Positions 33,486-43,102 of a DNA stretch of 64,000 nucleotides are shown in pieces. The notes under the pieces were generated by a model that saw only the letters and a list, made by a program, of their open reading frames with translations, was not told where the DNA came from and did not search any database. Position numbers and translations under genes: made by a program. Location: assembly GCF_003144115.1 (NCBI RefSeq), contig NW_020312012.1, positions 1-64,000 of the forward strand, read 5' to 3'. The stretch's first letter is position 1, and the number at the start of each line of letters is the position of its first letter. This stretch comes from Tilletiopsis washingtonensis (taxonomy: Eukaryota > Basidiomycota > Exobasidiomycetes > Entylomatales).

Positions 33486-35815
33486 TCAGGCAGCCAGCGG
33501 CTGCGGCTCCTGGCTCGGCGTCGCCGGCGGTGTGCCTTGCAGGTCGTCGTCCTCGGCCGCCATGGCCTCGTCGCGCTTGCGGCGCTCCTCGACGGGGTCC
33601 CAGAATCTGGGAACGGGGTCAGCGTGGCGATGACGGCGGTCAACGGCTCGCAACGCACTCAAGCTTCTCCATCGCCGTGCCATACGCCTGCGGCGAGAGC
33701 ACAATGAGCTCGCCCTCGCGCACCGAGATGGCGGGAATCTCGTTTGGTTTGAGGCCCTGCGTGTGGTCAGAGCGGCGAGCCGGGGCGTGCCGACGCGGCG
33801 CACTCACTTGCAGGTACGCGATGAGGCAGCGAAGCACCGACGACTGGCCGACGACGAGCACGTCTGTGGAGGCGCGCTCCAGCTCGAAGATGATCGGCTC
33901 GAGACGAATCTGTAGGGGAACTCGTGAGCCACGCCCAAGGCAGGGGCATGCTCGTTACGCACCGAGAGGTCGTGGTAGCTCTCTGCGCGCGGGAAGCGAT
34001 GCGAGTAGGGCTGAGGCGAGTGTCAGCCCACGCCAAGGCGCCACGGCAGGACACTCACCTCGACCTTCTTCTTCTCCCACTCGTCTGGATACCGCGCCCG
34101 GATCTCGTCCTCGCTCATGCCGTCGACGACGCCCGGGTTCATCTCGCTCAGCTGCGAGCGCTCAATGACGCGGTAGCCGCGCTCGGCGAACGGCAGCGCC
34201 GTGTGCGAGGAGCGCCGCCGCGCCGAGGTCCAGATCTGCAGAACGCGTGAGCAGCGAGCGACCAGCGCCGAGCGGCATCACGCACCTCGAGGTTGCGCCC
34301 CTCCTCGCCCGGCCCGCTGCCCGGCTCGTCGCGCCCGGTGAAGCGGCCCTCGTTGGCTGCCTTGATGGAGCGCTCGGCGGCCGCCTTGCGCGTCGTCTCG
34401 AGGAACTCGGCCAGGCGGTCGGCGTACTCCCAGCCGAGACTGCTCAGGTCCGCATCGGCCTTGTACAGGTGCTCGATGAGCGCCTCGCCCGCGCGCGCCA
34501 GGTAGATGGTGCGCGAGCGGTTGTGGATGTTCATGAGGAAGAAGACGATGCGCGACTGCAGGTAGCCCTGGATGTTGTTGACGATGATCTTTTGGCCCTG
34601 CAGCGGGTGTCAGACTGGCAAGACAGGCAGACGGCAAGACACGCACCACATTGATGACCTTGATGTAGGGGAACGACGGCTGCTCGATCGGCTCGTAGTG
34701 CTCTGTGCTGCTGTCAGCAGATGCGCGCACGCTGCAGCGAAGTGCGACCCACCCTCGTGGCCCTTGATGCGCGTCTTGAAGTCGGCCACGGCCTTCTCCG
34801 GGTCCCATGCGAGGTACTGTGTGCAGCGTGAGCATCGCACACATCCGTCAATTTCGACGTCTGTGGCCCTACTCACGTCCGGGCTCGAGATCTTGACGCT
34901 GCGGATGTTGGCCTCGACGATGCGCTGGTCCGTGCAGATGCTCTCTGCGCGGCGCGAGGAGAGCGTCAGGCCTCGCCGCCGGCACCCGCCGCGCCCGCGC
35001 GGCACGCACCGAGGAACATGACGTGCACGCCGAGCTCCTTGCCAAACTCCTCGCGGATGCGGTCGCGCCGCGCCACGGTGCCGTTGTTGGCGTCGTAGAT
35101 GACGACCTGGCCGCCGTCGGCGTAGAACTGGCGCACCTTGTCGTCGAAGGAGCGCAGGATGCGCGCACGCAGCGCCGCCGTCTCCTCTGATTTGGGCCCT
35201 GCAGGGCGCAGTGAGCCCGGGCGTCAGAGGCAGGTAGGCGAGAGTGGCGGATGGGGTGACCAGTCAGGCCAACAAGACGTGCTTCGGCGCACAGACCAGT
35301 GCCGCAGCTGGCCCTCTGAGGCACCAGGCCAATGAGACGAACCGTCATGCCAGCCCGGCGAGTGCACCGGCGCACAGACCAGCCTGGTCAGTGCCGTCAC
35401 TGAGCCTTGAGGCACCACACCAGCCGTGCTTGCCGATCCGCCTCAGCACCGCGCTGCCCGCGCGCCCGCGCCACTCACCGCTGTGGAAGTAGTCGGCGGG
35501 CACCTGGCCGGCGCCGCCGAGCACGGCGCGGCGGTGGTCGCCGAGCGAGAAGACGGCGCACTTGACGCCGAGCCAGCGCAGGTAGCGCTCGAGGGCGTGG
35601 GAGAGGTGCGTCTTGCCGCGCGCCGGCAGCCCGACGGTGGCGATGAGGATCTTGCCGCTGCATGGGCGTCAGCGTGGGCTGGGCGGGCAGGCGGGAGAGA
35701 AGGACGCACGCATGGTACAGCTGGCCGGACGCCGTGGCTGGGCGCAGGCGCGGGTGAGCAGGCAGGCGCAGCGGGCGCGCAGGCGGCACGACGCACTGTA
35801 GAGCGGCGCAGCCAT
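33486..35815 (-). CDS. 6-phosphofructo-2-kinase with a degenerate bisphosphatase domain
   Basis: Thirteen short exons (35815-35797, 35737-35710, 35657-35479, 35198-35010, 34944-34877, 34816-34753, 34702-34647, 34597-34286, 34235-34059, 34010-33963, 33909-33808, 33756-33659, 33606-33486) keep phase and give 486 residues. The kinase half has the P-loop GLPARGKT (25-32), SLGDHRR, YDANNGTVARRDRI and FLESICTD. It makes fructose 2,6-bisphosphate, the activator of glycolytic PFK-1. In the phosphatase half the catalytic RHG motif reads RAG (IYLARAG, Ala237), and the second catalytic histidine is a glutamine (VVGQSSVLRC, Gln402). The fold survives (PRAESYHDLS, LRCLIAYL), so I expect a kinase-only enzyme, as known for yeast Pfk26. 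Intron 3 (280 nt) contains repeats. It is divergent from PRP24, 212 bases apart. Confidence 0.94.
35265..35418. repeat. Imperfect direct repeats in PFK-2 intron 3
   Basis: CGGCGCACAGACCAG occurs at 35285-35299 and 35368-35382. CAGGCCAACAAGACG (35265) recurs as CAGGCCAATGAGACG (35325), and TGAGGCACCA recurs as well. The intron looks expanded by local duplication. Confidence 0.7.
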
Positions 35816-36027
35816 GGCGGGCGCAGAGAGTGCGGCAGCGACGGCAGCAGCGGCAGCGAGACGATTGATGTGGTGCGGAGGCAGGGTGCCCGCTGCGGGG
35901 CCAGGCGAGATACGGGGCGGAGCGGCGGGGTTCGCGGCGCGGCGCTCTCGGCCGGCACAGCGCGCGCCTCTTGATGAGCCTTCGCGCAGCCGTGCGCACG
36001 GCCTGCCTCCGCTCCACCACATCCACC

Positions 36028-39000
36028 ATGAGCCGCTCGCCGTCGCCGTCGCCGTCGCCTGCGCCGCCGGCCGCCGCGCCGCTCGCCGACGACCCGGGCC
36101 TCGCACCGCGCGCCCACCAGCTGCGCCTGCGCGCCCTCTGCAGCGCCGTGCGTGCGGCACAGGGCGCCGCCGACGAGGCGCCGACGCATGCCCTGCGCGC
36201 CGCCCTCGCCGACACGGCCGCGCGCCTCGCCCTGCCGCACGCACACGTCTCGCTGCGCTCCGCACTCGCACTGCACGCCCTGCGCGCCGCGTACTCGCCC
36301 GAGGCGCTGCTCGCCGCGCTCGACGTCCTCGACGCTGCCACGCACGAGTCGGGCGCCAGCCGCCTGTATGCGCCCGCCTTTGCCGCCGCCGTGTCGGCGC
36401 TGCTAGCCGCGCACTACGCCTGGGCCGGCCTGCAGCCCGACGACGACGATGACGAGGGCGAAGCCCCGCCGCCGGCGCCGCTCGTGCGCGACCCGCTGGC
36501 GCACTGGCTCGGCATCGCGCACGGCCCGCTGCTCGGCCCCGCCGGATGGCGGCGCGCCAGCCTGCCGCGCCCGCAGCCGGCGCAGCCGGGCCTCGAGGAG
36601 CTGCTCGGCGAGGAGGCCGTGCGCACACGCATGCGAGAGTGGTGGAGCCGCGTCGCCGGCGACGTGCGCCAGGTGAGTGAGCGCGAAACGGACAGCTCCT
36701 GGCTGGGCGCTAGTGCCACAATGCACGCAGGCCAACCCGGTCCGATTGAGTGCAGGACAGCAACGGCTGACCAGCATCACTGCAGTCTCAGGTCGTTTGG
36801 AACCAGTTCCTCACATTCGAGCTACTGCACCTCGCGCGCGACCGGACGTCGGAGCGCGTCGAGGCAGTGCGCGCCATGTTCGCGGCGCGCATGCGCCAGC
36901 CGCATCACGGTGAGCCTGCCAAAGACAGCACGCTACACTGTCCCTGACTCGCCGCTTCGCAGACCTGCAAGCGACCTTCGAGCGCTTCTCCTCCTTTGTT
37001 TCAACGTACATGCCCGCAGACGTCTACGAGAAGACGATGTCGAGTGCCTCTGCGTCGCTCGCCGCGCCGCGAGCGGCCTACGCCGAGCTCACGCCCTTCG
37101 AGGATGCGCTGCCGTCGTGGCGGCCATACCTGCGGCATGTCGGCGCTCTGCGCCCGCCGCACGCGCACATCGACGCTATCAGCGCCACGTACGAGCGTGC
37201 ACTTGCGACGCTGGGCCTGCCTCAGGCGCTGGGCGGCGAGGCTGTGCCTGCGAGCGCCGAGCGCGACGAGGAGCAGCGCAAGGAGCGCCGGAGGATCGGC
37301 GGACGCGCGTGGAAAGCAAGAGAGGAGGCCGAGGAGGCCGAGCTGCAGCGCAAGTGGAGCGAGGCGCAGGGCGTGTGGGAGGAGTACTGCTGGGCGCTCG
37401 TGAGTCATCTCTCGAGACCGGCCTGGCTTGTGCTGACGTGCCTTTTCGCTTCAGAGCAGCCCGCGCGTGTCGGGCACGTTGGTTCTGGACGCCTGTGCAC
37501 GCGCGACCCGAGCGCTTCCCGCATCGGGCGCTCTGTGGGGCACATACCTGCGTGCACTGGCCCGGCAGCGGCGCAGCAAGACGCAGCTCGACGACGTCTT
37601 CTCCACGGCTGTCGCCAGCGGACTGCTGTCGTCCGATGCACAGATTGAGCTGCTCGTGGCGCGCATCGACGCCGAGCGTGAGGGCGCAGCTGTCGCCCTC
37701 GCCGCCGCGCAGGGATGCGAGCCGGCCGAGGCCATGGCGCTGCTGCCGCGCGACGGCGAGCGCTTCATGGACGTGTACGGCCTCATCTCGTACTGCATCT
37801 CGCTCGTACAGCCGCCGGACGCGGCCCTGCGTCTCGAGCGCCTCGCCGCCGACTGGGCCGACGCCGGCGGAGATGCCACGCGCGCTCTTGCCGCGGAGAT
37901 CTGGCAGGCTGCACGTGCGGCGCAGCCGACCAACGCCGCTGCGTGGCTCGCCGAGGCGCAGTTTTGGATGCGCGTCGGCGACGCAAAGCAGGCGCGCGGC
38001 CTCTTCAAGATGGCCGCCAGCCGCGCAAACGTCGCGCCAAAGGACGAGCTGCTGCGTGTCTGGCTCGAGTTTGAGCAGATCTACGGCTCGGCCGCCGAGG
38101 TGGAATACGCGCGGGCACGCGGACGTGCCGAGCGCGAGCGCCAGTGGGAAGCCTGGGTGAGTTTCGCGCCTACGCGCCGCGCCGGCCTTGCTGACTCCAT
38201 CTGCAGTACGAGGCGTACGCCCAGCAGGCTGCGGCACCGGCCGCCGCGGCTGCACCCGCTGCTCCGGCTGACGTTTCCATGACCGATGCCACCGAGCCAA
38301 GTGCAGCGGACGACTCCAGCGCCGCGCAGCCGGAAGCCAGCTCTTCGAAGCGCAAGGCCGACGACGAGACGATGGAGCCGGCGCAGAAGGTGTCGCGTGA
38401 GGCGCCGCCCAAGGCCCCGAAGCGGTGAGTCGAGCGGAACTGCGCCGCTGGAGGAGCACTGACGCTGCATTCCACCAGCGACCGCGAGAACTGTGCCGTT
38501 ATCGTGGCCGGGTTGCCGCCGGACGCAACCGCCGACGACCTCGTCTCGCTCTTCAAGGACTGCGGCGCGTTCTTCGAGGCGCCGGACGTGCGCGTCTTCG
38601 GCAACGAAGCCGCTGCGCTCGTTGAGTTCGCCGCGCGCGAGTCCATTCCCGGAGCCCGCACGCGCGATCTCAAGCGCGTGCGCGGCCACGAGGTGCGGGT
38701 GCACCTCGGATGGGAGTGCACGCTGTACGTGACGAACTTTGAAGAGACGACGGACGACGTAGCAATCCGCGAGCTGTTCGCACCGTACGGCACGATCTTC
38801 GACGTGCGCTGGCCCAGCCGCCGCATCGCCACGAGCCGCCGCTTCTGCTACGTCTCCTACGCTCTGCCGGTGAGTTCGCCGCCCTGCCGCGATGGATCCC
38901 TACTTACCGCCATGCCTCCTGCAGGAGTCAGCTCGTGCTGCTCTCGAGCTGCATGGCCGGCAGCTGAGCCAGCTGAACAAGCTGCAGGTGCTCATGTCGG

Positions 39001-39819
39001 ACCCTGCACGCCGGCAGGTGCGCTCCGACGAGCACGCAAGCGACCGTCAGCTGTACATCTCCGGCCTGCCGCGCGCCGCGCGCCTCGAGGATGTGCGCGC
39101 TCTGCTGGCGCCGTTCGGCGACGCCGTCGGCGACGTGCGTGTCCCGCTCAACCCGGACGGCTCGAACCGCGGCCTGGCGTTCGTCGACATGCAGAGCGTG
39201 CTTGATGCCCAGCGTGCCGTGGCAGAGCTTGCCGATGCGCGCATCAGCGGCAAGGCCGTGCGTGTGGCCCTCCAGCAGAGCAAGGTGCGCGCCGGCATCA
39301 ACGCCAGCAACGCTCGCCCGCACCTCGGCTTCGCGGAGCGCGCCCGCGCCGTCAAGGTCAGCGGCCTGCCGCACGACGCCCAAGAGGCCAAGATCCAGCA
39401 GCTGTTCGAGCACGAGGCTGAGGGCCCCGGCAGTGTGCAGCGCGTCGACTGGACGCCGGGCGAGGAGGGCAAGGGCTATGCGACGGTCGTCTTCCGCGAT
39501 GCCGCAGTGAGTGCGCGCATGCCATGCGTCCACGCTTCGCGAGCTGACACGAGCTCCGCAGACCGCCGGCCGCATCTCGATGCTGCCAGAGCTCGCGTAC
39601 GAGGGCACGCCGCTCGGCCTGTCCCTGCTCGAGGCGGGCAGCGCTGCGGGCTTCGCGCCGCGCCTCGCCAGCCGGGGCCGGGGCCGTGGGCGCGCACGCG
39701 GCGGCCTCGGCTTTGGCGCGGCGGCGAGCTCGTCTCGCCCTGCGCAGTCGGCCCCCATGGACGTCGACGCGGCGCCCAAGGGGCAGGACGCATTCCGCGA
39801 CATGCTGCGCAAGGGCTAG
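36028..39819 (+). CDS. PRP24: U4/U6 snRNA-annealing factor PRP24/SART3
   Basis: Eight exons (36028-36672, 36792-36909, 36963-37399, 37455-38156, 38207-38424, 38479-38869, 38925-39506, 39562-39819) give 1116 residues. The N-terminal two thirds is a HAT-repeat region (VVWNQFLTFELLHLARDR, GTYLRALARQRRSKTQLD, AAWLAEAQFWMRVGDAKQAR). A Lys/Arg linker follows, then four RRMs with RNP-like strands (CAVIVAGLPPDATADDLV, LYVTNFEETTDDVAIRELF, QLYISGLPRAARLEDVRALL, AVKVSGLPHDAQEAKI). An RGRGR patch and the C-terminal FRDMLRKG, resembling the Lsm-interaction motif, close it. The protein reanneals U4 and U6 snRNAs when the spliceosome is recycled. I chose the ATG at 36028 (CCACCATGAG); an in-frame ATG at 35971 would add 19 residues. 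Confidence 0.95.
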
Positions 39820-39875
39820 GCACGCCTCAAAAGCGCTTCTCGCGCACCACCCAGCACGATCCTACTACGTCACCG

Positions 39876-39901
39876 ACACACACACACACACACACACACA
39901 C
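39876..39901. repeat. CA dinucleotide microsatellite
   Basis: About 13 AC units in the 3' region of PRP24, between two convergent genes. Confidence 0.95.
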
Positions 39902-40028
39902 CATGCGCAGCTCTAGCGAGTCATGAATAATAGGGACGCCCGAGAAAATGTACAGAGTCGTCTAGCCTGTTGGGTCCGTGGTGCAACAGCGAGCATTTTG
40001 AGTGCCGGAGCAGGCGCACGCGCTCAGC

Positions 40029-42304
40029 TCACTCTGCCTTGGCGCTGCCGATCGTCGGCGGTGCGGCGCTGGCGCCCGAGCCGACGAGGTCGCCGGCGTC
40101 GACGGCACGGCGCTTGGCCGGCCGCTCCGAGGCGTTGTCGTCGCGCTCACGCTTGGCACCGTCGCCGCCGTCGCGGCGCCCTCCGCGTCCGCCGCCACGC
40201 CCGCCCCGCGCGCCACCGCGACCTCCGCGCCCGCCGCGCCCGCCCCGTCCACCCCGGCCGCCACGGCCGCCGTCGCGCCCGCCGTTCGAGGCGCCGCCGT
40301 TCTCGCGCATGTCCAGCAGGTAGTTGGCGCGGAAGTTGGCGCGCTCGACGTAGAACTGCTTGGCGCGGTCCTCTGGCGAGCGGGCGTCAGCGGCGGGAGC
40401 GCATGGGCGCCCTGGGGTCTGGCACTCACCGTCGACGCGCGACCAGGTCAGCACCTTGCCGCCCATCTCGATCGCCTTGTCCACGATCTGCTGCAGCTTC
40501 TCATCCTCCACCGTCTCCTTGAAGCCCACAGCGCCCTCCGTCGCACCGGCCGGGAACTCGACAAAGGCAGTCGGGTGCATCTCCATGAGGACAGTCTGCG
40601 CGGTGCGGGTGTCAGCTTGCTGCCTGGGGCGTCACTCTGCACTCTGCACTCGGCACTCACCTTCAGGTCCTTCCAGTTGGCGTTCTCGCCCGCGCCCTCG
40701 AACTTCAGCACGCTCTTGTGCGGGAAGGCCACGTCCTCGGGGTCGATGGTGCCGTCGGGCCGCGTCGTGAGCTTCTTGCCGTTGAACTCCATCTCGAGCG
40801 GGTCCTCGCGCTTCGGCTTCGGCGGCTGCTCGACCTTAGGCTTGCGCTCGCGCTCGGCGCCCGAGAGCGCGTTGGGCTTGCCGGCCGCCTCGCGCTCGAG
40901 CTCCTTGAACGCGTTGAAGCGCGGGCCGGCGTTGGACATCTTCTGCGAGCCCGAGCCGCTGCCGCGGTTCATCGTCGAGGGGTCGATGCCCTTCTCGACC
41001 ATCTTCATCTGGCAGTAGTCCTCCCTGCGCGCCGAACGCGGTCAGCAGGGCCCACACTGGCGCTTGCCGCGCAGCACTCACTTGGTCATGAGCACGAGCG
41101 GCGTGCCGTCCTCCCACTTGGGGTGCTCCGGCGCATCGTCAGGCAGCTTGCCGAGCGCGACAAACTTCTCCATCTCGGCAAACTCGGCAAACTCGATGAA
41201 GACGCTGTGCTTGAAGGCGCGCGTCGCGGCGTCGCGGCGCATGCGCACGACGTTGACGCGGCCGAACTGAGCAAAGTACTTCTCCAGCGCCGGCTGCAGC
41301 GCGGGCGTCTCATCCGGGAAGCCCTTCTGCACACGGGACAAGAATGTCAGTAGGCTGTCCGAGCGCGAGACTGCATACGAGTAGAAGGTGTGGCCTCGCA
41401 CGCTCATTGCAGAGCCGCCCGGCTATAGCAGCAGACGAGCGTGCGGCTTCGCAACAGACCTCGGGCCGCATCCGGAGCAGCGCACGGCAACGGCCTCGCA
41501 ACGCGCCTCCTGCGACCAGCGGCCGGTGCGCGCGACGCTTCGCTGCAACTGCTCTAGAGCGCGCAGTGGCTCCTCAGAGATCGCTTGAGAGCAGCAAGAC
41601 CCCTCTGCACACGCCGCCTCGGCAGTCGCGCGCCGGTGCGAGAGCCCGCACCCTGCCTCCCTGCAGTGGCCTTCCGTCTCGCACCGTCGCTGCCCGCGGA
41701 AGCACTCCTGATCGCCAGCTCATTCAGGCCAATGCCCAGCCCTACGTGCCCCCTCTCACCGCTGCTCCTCTCTGCCTGGCCCCTCAGCTCTCACTCACGG
41801 CATATGCGCTGCGCTGGAAGGCGTCCTTGACGGGCGCGAGCGCGACGCGGCGGCGCACGTGCGTGCCCGGCTCGTCGACCTCGAGCGACGCGCTGGGACG
41901 CAGCGCGGCCGCGAGCTCGACGTCGCTGAGCGCCTCGCGCATGGGGCGCATGCGCTTGAAGCTCGCCAGCGTCGCCAGCGGTACCCAGCCGTCGGCGCTC
42001 TTGCGCGAGAGCGTGAAGAGGAACTTGTCGAACGGCAGGTTGGCGTCGGAGAAGTAGAACTCGACTAGGCAGAAGGGAAGCGTCAGCACGGCAGCATGCA
42101 CCGACGTGGACGAGAGCACACACCCTGGCGCAGCGTCTCGGCCGTCGCGGCCTCCTTGGAGAGCGGCTCGGCGTCGCCGGCCGCCGCGGCGGCACTGCCG
42201 GACGTGGCCGGCTCGGCGGCAGCAGGCGCGGCGGCGGCGGCGGGCGCAGCAGCAGCCGGTGCGTCCGTCGTGGGCGCAGCAGACGTCGAGGGTGCGTCGG
42301 ACAT
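40029..42304 (-). CDS. LHP1: La protein (RNA polymerase III transcript chaperone)
   Basis: Six exons (42304-42124, 42064-41799, 41326-41082, 41024-40661, 40595-40430, 40372-40029) give 521 residues. After an Ala/Pro-rich leader comes the La motif (VEFYFSDANLPFDKFLFTL, GWVPLATLASFKRMR). RRM1 follows (AYAKGFPDETPALQPALEKY, FKHSVFIEFAEF), then a charged linker, an xRRM-like second RRM (SVLKFEGAGENANWKDLK, FVEFPAGATEGAVGFKE) and an RGG-rich tail with a basic KRERDD...AKRR nuclear-type signal. La binds the 3' UUU-OH of new Pol III RNAs and protects them. Intron 2 (472 nt) interrupts the conserved SAYA-KGFP boundary; nothing was recognised in it. It converges on PRP24. Confidence 0.96.
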
Positions 42305-42411
42305 GGTTGCAAGTGGATGTGGTGTGAAGGCAGGCCAGCAGGCGAGTGCGCCTTGCCGGTGTGCTTCTCGCCTGCGCCGCCTGGCGCTTCGCTCCAGCCA
42401 AATTCTCGGCG

Positions 42412-42425
42412 CACGTGACGCGCCC
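42412..42425 (+). promoter_or_regulatory. CACGTGACGCGCCC element, 108 nt before the La start
   Basis: Identical over 14 bases to the element before eS26 at 30421. A Cbf1-like site is inferred from the CACGTGA core. Confidence 0.5.
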
Positions 42426-42801
42426 GGCCAGCTGCTCCCACGGTCCGTCTCCGTGCAGCAGCGACGGCCGCCCAGCGTCGGTCAGACAGCGCTTGCAGGA
42501 CGGCAGTGGGCACAAGCATGAAGCACTGCGTCATCGGCGCTCAAGCTCGAGCCTTGCACAGGACCGTCAGGCGCTGTGCAATGAAGGGAGACGGCTGGCA
42601 GGGCGCGTACGTGCGAGCTGCTTGTCAGGCGCAGGGGCCCGTGCCATCACCTGTCATCGTTGCTGGCTCGTCCGCCGCCTGCCAAGAGCCTTGATGCAGC
42701 ACAGTCCTTTGATGACTCAACGGAGAATATTGCGCTCAAAGGCTCTCTTCATCATGGCTGCGCCTGCGCTGTGGCTCATCACCGCTGGCCAAGCGCTGGG
42801 C

Positions 42802-42813
42802 GCGCGTCACGTG
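42802..42813 (-). promoter_or_regulatory. CACGTGACGCGC element (inverted), 290 nt before the arrestin gene
   Basis: On the plus strand it reads GCGCGTCACGTG, the exact reverse complement of the first 12 bases of the eS26 and La elements. Confidence 0.45.
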
Positions 42814-43102
42814 CGCGGGCGCGTGGATGTGGAGAGGCGCCGTGCGCTGCGCTGCATGCTCAGGGGCTTGCTGTTGGCGCGCCGGTGCTTTGGTGCCGGG
42901 CGCGGCGCAGCGCAGCGATGCTCCCGCCGATGCCTCGTGCCTCTCGCCGATGCCGCCTGCCTCTGCTCTTCATCCTCGCCTTCCCGCTCACGACCACGCT
43001 ACGCTCACGACTGCCACGACCCCCTAACGACCCGCCACGACCTATCCCTTTCACCCATACCGCGCTGCCCGCCTTGCGCCACGCCACTGCCCGCCGCCCG
43101 CC

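Larger units (their letters stand above)
42305..43102. other. Divergent promoter region, La and arrestin genes
   Basis: This 800-bp stretch contains two copies of the CACGTGACGCGC element in opposite orientation, one near each gene. No gene is recognised in it. Confidence 0.55.

Noticed and set aside
41327-41798. A missed exon or RNA gene in La intron 2
   Set aside because: The flanking exons join exactly across a conserved boundary (SAYA-KGFP), and no tRNA or snoRNA features were seen.
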